The notes under the pieces are model-generated. The model had not been told where the DNA came from. It saw only the letters and a program-made list of their open reading frames with translations, and searched no databases. From an uncultured Alphaproteobacteria bacterium (GTDB lineage: Bacteria; Pseudomonadota; Alphaproteobacteria; Rickettsiales; UBA1997), in assembly GCA_949298005.1 (NCBI GenBank), contig CASFUN010000013.1, positions 1 through 19,835 on the forward strand: DNA of 19,835 nt, written 5' to 3'. Below, one piece after another: positions 8,201 to 16,711 of the stretch (position 1 is the stretch's first letter; each line of letters opens with the position of its first letter). A program made the position numbers and the translations under genes.

Positions 8201-11200
8201 CTAGAAACAATACTTCTAGGCCAATCGGCACCACCAAATATAAATTCACCTTGAGTATAATTATTTTTATTTTTTAACTCTTGATATCTAAAGTTATACA
8301 TTAAAAATCTACATTCTTTGTAACTATTTTCTATAGAATCATCAATATTAAAAGATAAAATATTATGATTTTCTAATTTTAAATCTTCGTTAAAAACATT
8401 ACCTGGTTCACTAGAAGAATATAAATCACTATCAATATTCGTTCTATATAAATGTAATAATTCGCACGACCTAACACATTTATTTGTAATTTCTCCCCAA
8501 GCACCAGTACTTGTACAAACACGATATGGCTTATCTTTTCCATTTATAGTAAAATTTGTTACATATCTAGAGTCGCTACATTTTACAGATTTTAGACTAT
8601 CTTTGCTACATTTTTTATCGCAATCACTAGCATTGTTACCTAAATTAATACATTTTTCTTTACACAATCCTTGATTTAAAGAACAATCTCTGTTTGCTAA
8701 TTCATATTTATTATCTTTATTGTTTAATGAATTTTTCACTTTTTCTATTTGTGTATTAATATCTTTACTCGAAAATTCGGTACCTCTATTATAATAGCCA
8801 AACTCTTTTTTGCATTCTCCTTCAACTTTCTTTAAATATTTATACTTATTACTTATAATATAATCATCAAAACTACATTCTTCTAAAGAAGAAAATATAT
8901 TTCTTAACTTTCTGCTTGAAAATTCAATATTATTAACATCTGTACTTTCATCATATATAAGTTTCTCACCACTTGAAGAATTCCTTGTCGAAGAAGTAGC
9001 CTTCCAATCTGCACCACCAGAATGCAACCAAAACATATACATATTTTTGTTATAATTATTATTATCGTCACTATTAAAAAACTCATCCATATAATAATTT
9101 TCATCTGTTTGCATTATAGGTTTGCAAACAAGTCTTTCACAATAACCATACTTGCTAATCTTATCAGCTAAATAATTAGTAGTATTATTGCTTATATCGT
9201 CTCTATCAATATTAAAAATAGTTAGCCATAGATTACTACTAATATCACTATGATATAAATTATTATCATAGATATTACTATCCAAAACCATTTTACTATA
9301 AACATCTTCAACCAACATCCATTCACCTTTTTGATTACAATATCTTTTAGGAATATTATTATAATCGGATTGACCTGTAGTACAATTGTATACTGAATCA
9401 TATAATGAGCCATAAATCAATTTTCTAACAGAATGATCTACCAGATTATCATTAAAATAACGATATTTTTCCTTTATTAATTTTTTATAATATTTCGAAC
9501 TATTTTCAATGCTATCTTTTATAGAAATATTAGGTTTCAGTAAAATCTGAGAAATTTCATAATTTGAGCCAGCTACACCATAACCAGTTAAACAATTTAG
9601 AAAATTACCTTTCTTAACAAAATCATCAGATTCTATATTTTCCCATACAGCAAAACCGTTAGATAGACCCCTTTTATCAACAGAACTAACATCAATTTCT
9701 TCATTATTAATGAAACTTCTATAATCTGTTCTCTTAATATTGTTAAATTCAGAAATTTCTGATGTCATAAATACATTAGATGTATTTTTGTTTATTTCAA
9801 ATTCATCTAAAAAACTTATATTTCCAATACCAGGACAACTATATCTAACACATTCTGTACCACTTTTTATCTTATACTCATAAACATTTTTACCTTTGTA
9901 TTGTTTAACTTCACATATAGCAACTGGTTTATCAACATTTGTTTTCCAATAACCCAAACATGTTCCTTCTACGTTCTTAGAGCCACCAATACAATCTTCT
10001 TCTTTTTCACAATAAACACTAGCTGGAAACTCCGCGTGCCCCAACGTATTACTGTAAAAAACACTAGGTATGATACCCATAATTTTTTCACTTGTTCTCC
10101 AGAGATGTTGTTCATAGTATCTTTGCTGGTTATTTTCATCCATTTCTTCTTTAGTTTTACCAAGAGCCAAATTATCATCTATGTACTCCTTGGAGCTATC
10201 ATAATATCTCACGGCAGGGCATATAATAGGTTTCTTTAAGTCAACACAAAGGCCAAATTCCCTTGGTGTCATACTTCTTATTTTAAATATTTTATTATTA
10301 AAATTTTTTACTGCACTTACCTCCACACATTTACATTGTGTTTCCAAATCACCATCATTTATATTCTTATGCACAATACCTTTGTAATTAAAGCCACCTT
10401 TGTAGCAAGCACTTATTTTTTCAGCTATATCCTCATTTATATCACTAATATCTGTAAGTAATTCAGGATTTATAGTGCCATCTTCCAATATACACTCATA
10501 TTTCTTTAATGGAATTCTTTCAAGAGTATCAATATTAATATATAATTTACACTGTTCCTCATCACAATTACTAATATTTTTTTTACACTTACCATACTCA
10601 CAGTTAACTGAATAATTTTCTTCTTCTATCTTATTTAAATACAAATAAACAAACCGATCAGTTATCATACAAGATTTATTATTTCTACTATCCCTATTTA
10701 ATAAGCATTTTGTCTCAACACTATCAGCACTACTACTTGTAAAAGCAAAAACCTTTGGAAATTTCGTCATCCCATCATAAACATTATATTTATTTCCTGT
10801 GTTAGGCTTCATATTTTCATTAGAAATATTATATTTTTTATTTATATTAAATATATTATCTATATCATAATCACTAATACATATTTCATTAAAGCCACCA
10901 TAAACATTATTATTTTTTTTCACTATCACTGTTTCCTTAAAAACAACATCTTCATCAGCAATATCACAATCAATCTTAGATTTCATTTCTGGTTCATTTA
11001 TTAGAAACTCACTTTCATAACCATTTTTTTTATAACAATCAATTCTTATATAAGATTCTATACTATTTATAGATTTATTTATCCTATTAATGTCTGCCTG
11101 AGTAAGTTTATCTCTTTCCTTAATCAACTGATCCAAATATTTATAATATTCATAATACAACTTAGAACAGTAACTCCTTGTAAAATTTAAACCAAATCCG

Positions 11201-14200
11201 AGATCTCTGTTTTCGCCAAACTCCATTAAATTATAATCATTTTCATTCTGTCTAAGTTTGTAGTCAACATTTTTATCTTTATCAACAACTTTCGCATTAA
11301 TATATGGCTTATTGTAATTTATTTCTTCACTTTGAGATAAAACAATATTGTCAAAGCTCATAAGCACCCTTGGAAAACACATAACATCATTATCAGTTAT
11401 AATAAACCTATCTTTTTTATAAGTGCCTTTCATCTCATTACATATATTAGAATAAAAATTATATATTTTGTTATTGTTATCATTATCAGTGGCATTAACT
11501 ATTCTATAGAGACACACTTTTGGTACATATTCTTTATGTATACCTTGCTCAAAAGTTCTATGTAAAACATAGATGTAATTTTTTTCATAAGGTATATAAT
11601 CGCTTTTATATTTTAAAATATAAGGGCAACTATAACTATAATCATTGTTGATCGGATTATTATTCTTTAAAGATTTAATGTAAGACAAAAAATTATTTTC
11701 ATTTTCAAAATGATTCTTAAAATTATTACCAGCTGTGCCACCATTATAATCATAACTAATTTTTAATTTAGGTTCAAAAAAATTTAGAACCACTTCATTA
11801 ATTCCATTATTAGGTACCATATTTTTTTCACAATCTGACGTTTTTGTTTTATATTCACAAAACTTTTCAACAAATATAGAAGGGTCAAATATTTCTGGAG
11901 TATTTTTTGGAGTAACTAAAGTATAGAAAAAAAATGGATGTCCAGCTAAAGGCAGCTTTAATGCTTGGCTTTCTGTAAAAAATGTTTGTATTTCCTCAAA
12001 ATTTGATCCTAAATTAACGCAAATATTATTATCATTACCATCTTTACAATCTAAACTAAAACCTCTACATCTCGATAAATCACCTATCGGATCATTAAAA
12101 AGTCCTGTCTTACAATTAGGATTATTTTTCAAATCTTCATCTCTTTGGGTATCTGAAGTATTATTGACAATACTGACCAGTATCCAATCTCGATTTTTAT
12201 TTGACTGGTTAGCAATAGCCCCCCAATCGTCTTTTGCTATATCGCCTTCATTATATCTTTTTAAAAAACCACCATCTCTTAGTACAAAATCTTTATCAAT
12301 TTCCTCAATAAAACTATCATCAAAAAAAGACACTCCATATCCTTCAATACATTTCTTTTGCTTTTCATTTAAACAATTTTTTATATAGGATTTGTTGCAA
12401 TCACCAGAAACTTTTCCACTATCATCAAATTTTTTAATTTTATAAGCTAAATCACTACCAAAATTTTTATCATTATTAGATTCAACTAGTTCAATTAGAC
12501 CAAAACTTGTTTTAACTTCCTTATTATCCTCATTATCTTTATTAGAATCAGACTCAGATTTCTTAACTTCTTCATTAATACTAATTCCACATTTTTTCAA
12601 TATATCAACTCCAAGTGTATTTTCATGAAAATATCCACTATTATTTTCCAATTTATTTTTTAAATCTTCTTCTATATTATCTGCTCTTGGATAGAATCTA
12701 TAAATATAATTATTATTATCAGTTACAAAAGCTGGTGTTATAAGACCTTTATTTTTGTAGTCATTATCATTCCCTTTATTATTATAGCCACGAATTATAT
12801 GTAAATCGTTTTGTAGATCTAACATCCATTGATTTGACCTTGCTAAAGAATAAATAGTCGCAGTTATAGCAGCAGTAGTAGGAATACAAACAGCTGTACA
12901 AACACTTGTACACACAGCCGTTGCAAATAATGAGAAAAAACAACCTATAGCACAATTAACTCCACAAGGAATAGCAGCGCCAGCAGTGCCAGATGAAAAC
13001 CCAGCTGCATATACATATCCATAACCAATACCATCTGTACCTTTAAAACTTTCAGTCGCAGAGCAATAATGATATGTATGGAAATCTCTTAAGGCATAAA
13101 TATCTCTATTTTTTCTCGTAACTCTGAATCTAGAAGCACCACTTGACTCTTCAAATATCCATTTAGATTTTTCTGGAGAACTATCCAAAATATTTGACTC
13201 AAAACCTTCCCAGTCTAAATTAAAATCTAAACATTTATCTCCATATCGCCCACCTTCTCTCTGGCCACACTTATAACCAAACACATCATCTTGATATCTG
13301 GAACACACCGACAAACCACTTATATCTACTTTTGTAGGTTCTTGAGAGTCTTTATACAATTTAACAGGATCAAAATTAGTATTAAAATATGAACTATTTA
13401 CATCCGGTAATTTACAACCATATAAACCATAACTTGAATTTGGTTTATTAAATCTTGTGCAGCCATAACGTTCTAAGTCATGTTTACCAGGACTGCTATT
13501 ATTACTATTAAAATTAATACCACTAACTTTAGTTGGTTTTACTAATTGTTCTAGAATTTCAGCCTTAGGCAATTCCCTCTCATCAACAATTGGCAATAAA
13601 TCATTACAAGCCGCTTTTATTATGTCTAGTTTATCTTTCCCAACTTCTTCCAAAAAATCTTTTATCAGGTCATTTCCATACTCTTTATTACTACCATCGG
13701 TATAAATATATAAAGGACAATCCAAATATTCGGTTGGATCTTTTGTTGTTATATAAAAATCTCCATTCAGTATTTGTTCTTTTACAAAATCTTCAACATA
13801 ACAATAATTATTTTTAATATAATCATCTTTATCAGCGCAATTTTCAATTTTACATTCGTATTCTAAATTAACATATTTCCTGCAATCATCTCCTTTACTA
13901 TATAAACACTCATTTTGACTTTTACCATCTCTGCCGCCTATACAATCAGAGCAATTATCATCGTCTGCTAATTCTTTATATTCTTTTTTTGATGATTTTT
14001 CTTCATTATTTATGCAATTATAAAAGTCTTCATTTTTTATTTTTATTTTAGCTAATATTGTGTTAATTTCTTCATTACCATTAAAAATATTAATTTGCTG
14101 CATACTAGCAATATCAGCATTATAATATGGAAATATATTATCAACATAACTTAAAATATTCGTATAATTATTTAAATCTTTAAAAGAATCTAATTTTTTT

Positions 14201-16377
14201 GATATGAATTTTACCTTCTTATAACCCATGTCATCATGAAAATATTTTATACCAAACTCATCAAGAGATTTACTTTCATAGTTTGTAAAACCCCAACTCG
14301 AAAGTTTACTAATATACACCACGTTAGCATTAGCTTTTTTTTTCTCGTCAGCTAATATTATTCTCGTCCTAAAAAATGATTCATTTTCATTATTATCAGT
14401 AGAATTCTTTATTAAATTCAAAGGCACATAATGAGTTCTACAAAACACAGAACTAGAATCTGTATTATATTTTTTGTCATTCATACCATGTTTATCATCT
14501 TTTCCAATTAGGTCGGTAAATAATAATATTCTTTCTTTATTATTGATATTACTAAGTTGTTCGCTGGAAAAAGCATGGCACGGAATAACATTAAGATTTA
14601 TCGGTTCAAAATTTGTATAACCAGGAGTATTTTTATTAAATAAAAAACCATTATCACAATAAACTGGCATATTATAATTAAACTTTGCTTCGTAATCACA
14701 ATTATTTCCTTCATCACAAGCCCTCTCCAATTCTGATGCCAAGTTGCTAAGTTTTGCATTAGCAATCAATTTTCTTTCTTCTTTGGTTAAAGAATAACAA
14801 TTTTTTAAATAACAATTACCTTTTTCTCTATCAAGACCACCACCAGCATAATATTTTATTTTTTTTTCTTTCCCTTTTGCCATCTCATGAATTGTAGAAA
14901 ATTTAAGGTGATTATTTTCTATGCTTGAACAGTATATAGGTTTTTCTTTTGGAAAATATCTCAGACCTCTAGTATTAGAAAGCCAGTAATACTCACTACA
15001 ATATTTTTTATCAATTTTACCTTTATCGTTTATAGCTTTAAACTCTTCTGGGGTTAAGTCTATACAACTTTTAAGATAGCAATTTGGTTTACTTGTGCTA
15101 TTATCATTTTCAAAATAAACCAAATTCAAACCGTCCCTATACTCTAATTCACCATTCTCATTAATATCAGAACAATATCCAACATCATTATTATTATCTT
15201 CTTTAGATAAACATAATACATCTGTAGCTACAGACGATGCTAAATAATACAAATTAGCTTCATTAATTAAAAAATCATTCGATACATTTTCTTTATAGAA
15301 GTTTTTCCTAGAGCCACTATTATTATTTTCCTTATTTGATCTATTGTCATATAAAATGGCCATTGATTCATTGGGCCTCAAATCAATACAATTTGGAAGA
15401 TATCTGTTGCATATTTGCCCAACATTATTCTCACTTCCAGTAGATATATTTTTTTCATAATAATATAATATATTCTTACTACTATCATAATACTTATAAT
15501 AATATCTTTTTTTCAAAACTTCCTCTAAAGAACACTTATTAGCACTATTATCTCTACTATCACAATTGCCAATACATTTTTTTTCGGCAATGTCACATTC
15601 TCCAGCATAAATAAAAAACGACATATCACCCAAACTACCAAATATATTTTCAACAAATAATTTATTATTTTCACTATTTGTTCCTAAAAGAACCACATTA
15701 TGTTGCTCACTACTAAAATTTTGTATTGATTCTTTTTCAATTTTATAATCACATGAAAACATATAAAATTCACAATTCTTACTAGCACCGGAATTAATCA
15801 TATTTTTTTTATATAAATAAAATTCATCGTCTTTATCTTTTATATTTTTACGATATAGTCTCTCATTATTTTTATAATAACTCTCATACTTCACACATAT
15901 ATGATTTTCTGGGTAACAAGCTTTTTTTAAATTATTACCTTTTGATTCAAATGATACATATGCATTAAAATCTGTGCATTTTTTACTTTCAATAAATTTA
16001 CCGATTGTAGCCCCATTTTCACACTCACATTGACCATTTTCACAAGATATACTGAAACCATCCTGACATGCAAATTTATTTGTACATCCCATTCCTTCTT
16101 CTAGCCTAATAATATCACATTTTACATAATCATCAGCACTGCTATAACATATATTATCTTTATCAATTTCATCTTTTTTTAAAATAACAAACAGCTTATT
16201 TGTATCATCTGTAGGCTCAGATTGTACTGAATCACCATTATCACTTATATCTGCAGTACATTTTGGAAGGGCAAAAACATTATCACTAGCAAAAAGAAGC
16301 ACTATAAAAATGCTACAAAAATATCTGAAAAATGAATAAATATAACGTTTAACAAAAAAATATTGTTTATTTTTCAT
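5221..16377 (-). CDS. Giant exported cysteine-rich repeat protein (3718 aa as read, about 4056 aa if the 3' frameshift is bypassed)
   Basis: I do not recognise the family. An ATG at 16377, preceded by a good ribosome binding site (AAGGG, 7 nt upstream), begins a clear signal peptide: a basic start, the hydrophobic FCSIFIVLLFAS, and a likely cleavage after VFA (about residue 37). The mature protein has about 140 cysteines and is rich in Asn, Lys, Asp and Tyr, as expected for a disulfide-bonded extracytoplasmic protein. Visible parts in order: an EGF-like cluster near residues 97-125 (SCENGQCECENG); four diverged units around residues 323-612 with C-x2-L-x2-C-x2-L; one hydrophobic, cysteine-patterned segment at about 1120-1178; and modules around 2345-2800 with GGADW, VEGEC-KE and C-x3-G-x-W-G endings resembling the end of a sushi/CCP domain. 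No enzyme motif and no multi-span membrane region is evident. An uninterrupted 11-kb frame in DNA this AT-rich implies selection for the protein. Adhesin, toxin-like surface protein or secretion-linked ectodomain are all possible; the nearby virD4 suggests a host-interaction setting but proves nothing. Confidence 0.93.
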   Translation of the reverse strand: MKNKQYFFVKRYIYSFFRYFCSIFIVLLFASDNVFALPKCTADISDNGDSVQSEPTDDTNKLFVILKKDEIDKDNICYSSADDYVKCDIIRLEEGMGCTNKFACQDGFSISCENGQCECENGATIGKFIESKKCTDFNAYVSFESKGNNLKKACYPENHICVKYESYYKNNERLYRKNIKDKDDEFYLYKKNMINSGASKNCEFYMFSCDYKIEKESIQNFSSEQHNVVLLGTNSENNKLFVENIFGSLGDMSFFIYAGECDIAEKKCIGNCDSRDNSANKCSLEEVLKKRYYYKYYDSSKNILYYYEKNISTGSENNVGQICNRYLPNCIDLRPNESMAILYDNRSNKENNNSGSRKNFYKENVSNDFLINEANLYYLASSVATDVLCLSKEDNNNDVGYCSDINENGELEYRDGLNLVYFENDNSTSKPNCYLKSCIDLTPEEFKAINDKGKIDKKYCSEYYWLSNTRGLRYFPKEKPIYCSSIENNHLKFSTIHEMAKGKEKKIKYYAGGGLDREKGNCYLKNCYSLTKEERKLIANAKLSNLASELERACDEGNNCDYEAKFNYNMPVYCDNGFLFNKNTPGYTNFEPINLNVIPCHAFSSEQLSNINNKERILLFTDLIGKDDKHGMNDKKYNTDSSSVFCRTHYVPLNLIKNSTDNNENESFFRTRIILADEKKKANANVVYISKLSSWGFTNYESKSLDEFGIKYFHDDMGYKKVKFISKKLDSFKDLNNYTNILSYVDNIFPYYNADIASMQQINIFNGNEEINTILAKIKIKNEDFYNCINNEEKSSKKEYKELADDDNCSDCIGGRDGKSQNECLYSKGDDCRKYVNLEYECKIENCADKDDYIKNNYCYVEDFVKEQILNGDFYITTKDPTEYLDCPLYIYTDGSNKEYGNDLIKDFLEEVGKDKLDIIKAACNDLLPIVDERELPKAEILEQLVKPTKVSGINFNSNNSSPGKHDLERYGCTRFNKPNSSYGLYGCKLPDVNSSYFNTNFDPVKLYKDSQEPTKVDISGLSVCSRYQDDVFGYKCGQREGGRYGDKCLDFNLDWEGFESNILDSSPEKSKWIFEESSGASRFRVTRKNRDIYALRDFHTYHYCSATESFKGTDGIGYGYVYAAGFSSGTAGAAIPCGVNCAIGCFFSLFATAVCTSVCTAVCIPTTAAITATIYSLARSNQWMLDLQNDLHIIRGYNNKGNDNDYKNKGLITPAFVTDNNNYIYRFYPRADNIEEDLKNKLENNSGYFHENTLGVDILKKCGISINEEVKKSESDSNKDNEDNKEVKTSFGLIELVESNNDKNFGSDLAYKIKKFDDSGKVSGDCNKSYIKNCLNEKQKKCIEGYGVSFFDDSFIEEIDKDFVLRDGGFLKRYNEGDIAKDDWGAIANQSNKNRDWILVSIVNNTSDTQRDEDLKNNPNCKTGLFNDPIGDLSRCRGFSLDCKDGNDNNICVNLGSNFEEIQTFFTESQALKLPLAGHPFFFYTLVTPKNTPEIFDPSIFVEKFCEYKTKTSDCEKNMVPNNGINEVVLNFFEPKLKISYDYNGGTAGNNFKNHFENENNFLSYIKSLKNNNPINNDYSYSCPYILKYKSDYIPYEKNYIYVLHRTFEQGIHKEYVPKVCLYRIVNATDNDNNNKIYNFYSNICNEMKGTYKKDRFIITDNDVMCFPRVLMSFDNIVLSQSEEINYNKPYINAKVVDKDKNVDYKLRQNENDYNLMEFGENRDLGFGLNFTRSYCSKLYYEYYKYLDQLIKERDKLTQADINRINKSINSIESYIRIDCYKKNGYESEFLINEPEMKSKIDCDIADEDVVFKETVIVKKNNNVYGGFNEICISDYDIDNIFNINKKYNISNENMKPNTGNKYNVYDGMTKFPKVFAFTSSSADSVETKCLLNRDSRNNKSCMITDRFVYLYLNKIEEENYSVNCEYGKCKKNISNCDEEQCKLYINIDTLERIPLKKYECILEDGTINPELLTDISDINEDIAEKISACYKGGFNYKGIVHKNINDGDLETQCKCVEVSAVKNFNNKIFKIRSMTPREFGLCVDLKKPIICPAVRYYDSSKEYIDDNLALGKTKEEMDENNQQRYYEQHLWRTSEKIMGIIPSVFYSNTLGHAEFPASVYCEKEEDCIGGSKNVEGTCLGYWKTNVDKPVAICEVKQYKGKNVYEYKIKSGTECVRYSCPGIGNISFLDEFEINKNTSNVFMTSEISEFNNIKRTDYRSFINNEEIDVSSVDKRGLSNGFAVWENIESDDFVKKGNFLNCLTGYGVAGSNYEISQILLKPNISIKDSIENSSKYYKKLIKEKYRYFNDNLVDHSVRKLIYGSLYDSVYNCTTGQSDYNNIPKRYCNQKGEWMLVEDVYSKMVLDSNIYDNNLYHSDISSNLWLTIFNIDRDDISNNTTNYLADKISKYGYCERLVCKPIMQTDENYYMDEFFNSDDNNNYNKNMYMFWLHSGGADWKATSSTRNSSSGEKLIYDESTDVNNIEFSSRKLRNIFSSLEECSFDDYIISNKYKYLKKVEGECKKEFGYYNRGTEFSSKDINTQIEKVKNSLNNKDNKYELANRDCSLNQGLCKEKCINLGNNASDCDKKCSKDSLKSVKCSDSRYVTNFTINGKDKPYRVCTSTGAWGEITNKCVRSCELLHLYRTNIDSDLYSSSEPGNVFNEDLKLENHNILSFNIDDSIENSYKECRFLMYNFRYQELKNKNNYTQGEFIFGGADWPRSIVSSLEINNNYDCDSNGKCLRYIEVEGECNKEYETIDVSNPTQYVNSSVDSNKKPIKPKRKCYEDGTWGKVENRCILEKSCVNLDLYVSDVAKLIKKYNMSNTTLNDLNNTLSEIYVQHNKGNINEIDKLFTISAGGATAGSPISCNNITGVSGFETIKVGENEFACSSTGCCGNGVISMVCNSSDKLGTYIAGWSFNAFKLEKYFIPKTCSIKLIRDTENNNIHLKIDGLANNSFVCSSSDLYSRIDRLNFSFGANVNDYTISSLAKHYASESKLDLVYNSINNVIVESGYVIRKATGGSINAGVDDLSNKTINIDGTIGGKGGEEKIYYSHQIYATCDNRYFYNEISENNSENDYYNKLAIFSCQEENSVYKFTPINDEINKDQKLYESVKSNQYLLKGKSNTNSLADACQPKTCGGVGNNYQTGWSESFVKEFVDNENKKYNNTNSNTKFSTLKCPEGYAFVIDDKSSLDKNKNVELYYESNNENYSAYGFVQSLKVTCTGKRSENAYSITNEPYEVWNDNNKSSFRKINNKDANAYDANRHGDLQYEDLPKTFCRDIAKTNCNAVTEQEIINSGNIFIAKYGDKYENTEEGYCVRMGCPRKNLRIVKSESALKALQSGDSYIPGIFTLPKQGSDDYYEFNDVVVIQSLNGDYNSQCPKNVCGNSPIKYVQYTDAGGTGITGNLCESNQDIYNDGAGEYNYNTYYDEDKDNQTEIVNCFDNLYSKDTISKTNVDGYEKVSDSLYIKYNDDYKSKFNVINNIRNIVNYNLPINDGNTKEKANNLIKENIFGKIDIVDGEIKNNVKLDSIHEYINEQVLIIEEYALKETKKLLNYGDNDSSYLYLCDENVTELSEGDGSKFTDENHKLFKCLVEPCQEEEIIFIKTGDEQNCNKIINDKEEKVAISYYIRVSDFKNKFNEAAELKRVDLMNNFKPSESDNDAIKSLYNKYYNFYEVENYFKEEKNVCRMKYYNDFLTEFIGTDAQILIEKKMVNK
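5235..5243 (-). other. A9 homopolymer at the break between the giant ORF and its likely C-terminus
   Basis: On the minus strand the giant ORF reads GAA AAA AAA ATG GTG AAC AAA TAA. With ten A's it would read GAA AAA AAA AAT GGT GAA CAA ATA ATG and run straight into the next ORF. Both frames are open together only between 5275 and 5221, so any frame change must fall there, and the A9 run lies within it. It may be a true indel, a sequencing error, or a site where RNA polymerase or the ribosome slips. Slippage at poly(A) tracts is known to rescue genes in AT-rich insect endosymbionts. Confidence 0.7.
7968..9345 (-). repeat. Cysteine modules with GGADW, VEGEC-KE and C-x3-G-x-W motifs inside the giant protein
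   Basis: Two diverged copies share the same order of motifs: GGADW (9004-9018 and 8221-8235), VEGEC followed by KKE or NKE (about 8790-8830 and 8111-8145), then a cysteine cluster ending in VCTSTGAWGEITNKC (about 8470-8520) and KCYEDGTWGKVENRC (about 7980-8035). A third ending, RYCNQKGEW (about 9320-9345), precedes them, and a further one occurs in the downstream ORF (CTPEGWIVEGNPSC, about 4745-4790). The ending pattern resembles that of complement-control (sushi) modules, but the upstream part does not obviously fit, so homology is uncertain. The copies are protein-level repeats, not DNA repeats. Confidence 0.6.
12845..13010 (-). other. Hydrophobic, cysteine-patterned segment within the giant protein
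   Basis: Residues about 1120-1178 are small and hydrophobic with regularly placed cysteines: GAAIPCGVNCAIGC, then FFSLFATAVCTSVCTAVC, then PTTAAITATIY. It is the only long hydrophobic stretch after the signal peptide and is long enough for one or two membrane passes. It contains no charged residues, unlike the very polar sequence on both sides. It could anchor or insert the protein in a membrane; a buried disulfide-linked core is the alternative. Confidence 0.6.
14543..15411 (-). repeat. Four diverged cysteine/leucine units near the N-terminus of the giant protein
   Basis: Four related stretches recur about every 80-107 residues: ICNRYLPNCIDLRPNE (about 15361-15408), PNCYLKSCIDLTPEEF (about 15034-15087), GNCYLKNCYSLTKEER (about 14767-14820) and VIPCHAFSSEQL (about 14550-14594). 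Units are followed some 40-70 residues later by an aromatic-Cys pair such as VGYC, PIYC or PVYC. This suggests tandem four-cysteine modules that arose by duplication and have diverged. Confidence 0.6.
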
Positions 16378-16414
16378 TATAATTCCCTTACTTTAAAACT
16401 ACAGTTGCTAACTT

Positions 16415-16615
16415 TTAGCTATTAGTAACGCTTTCCCATTTAATAGGATCATTATCCGAATTGCATATAATATCATTCGATTTTGAAACCTTAGCAGATA
16501 AATAACTCACTTTCTTATCTGTATCATAAAACATCACTGGTTCTACTTCTTTACCATCAAAAATTACTTTTTTACCGGAATCACCCCTATTTTTTGGGTT
16601 ATTTTTTGTACCCAT
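16415..16615 (-). CDS. Small conserved-looking protein of 66 residues, function unknown
   Basis: A 66-residue soluble, polar protein with no signal peptide or membrane segment. The ATG at 16615 is preceded by a strong TGGAG ribosome binding site with 5-nt spacing, which supports it as a real gene. It reads GTKNNPKNRGDSGKK, then FDGKEVEPVMFYD and a YLSAKV strand, then ends in WESVTNS. The 'NPKNRG...FDGKEV.PV.' wording resembles small uncharacterised proteins of other alphaproteobacteria that I recall only loosely, so no function is given. The giant gene starts 37 nt downstream, so the two are probably co-transcribed, and this gene may be the first of that unit because a terminator lies just upstream of it. 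Confidence 0.75.
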   Translation of the reverse strand: MGTKNNPKNRGDSGKKVIFDGKEVEPVMFYDTDKKVSYLSAKVSKSNDIICNSDNDPIKWESVTNS

Positions 16616-16639
16616 AAAAACTCCATTTAATAACTGTTT

Positions 16640-16670
16640 ATAGTAATAATAAATTAATATAAAAAATCAA
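16640..16670 (-). promoter_or_regulatory. Candidate promoter for the 66-aa gene and giant gene unit
   Basis: On the minus strand TTGATT (16665-16670) and TACTAT (16640-16645) are spaced by 19 nt, just after the gapA terminator hairpin and about 25 nt before the 66-residue gene. The spacing is long and the match is only fair. A promoter is expected here because the hairpin separates gapA from what follows. Confidence 0.27.
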
Positions 16671-16681
16671 CTAAATTAAAT

Positions 16682-16701
16682 GGTCAGGTATAACCCTGAC
16701 C
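16682..16701 (-). terminator. Terminator hairpin after gapA
   Basis: GGTCAGG (16682-16688) and CCTGACC (16695-16701) form a perfect 7-bp stem with a 6-nt loop, unusually GC-rich for this window. It sits 10 nt past the gapA stop. On the minus strand it is followed by ATTTAATTTAG, a broken rather than perfect U-tract, so termination may be partial; a run of A's on the other side could support it on the plus strand. Confidence 0.75.
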
Positions 16702-16711
16702 TAATAAAAAA

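Noticed and set aside
9901..10239. A 112-codon plus-strand ORF
   Set aside because: Its translation is a complement shadow of the giant protein, without motifs or an independent start signal.
5221..16377. Many 60-112 codon ORFs on either strand inside the giant gene
   Set aside because: They are overlapped by the single long frame with signal peptide and patterned cysteines, and none has a credible ribosome binding site or domain.
5221..16377. CRISPR or DNA-level tandem repeats in the AAT/AAC/GAT-rich giant gene
   Set aside because: The repetitive look comes from Asn, Asp and Lys codons; no fixed-length identical repeats with unique spacers are seen.
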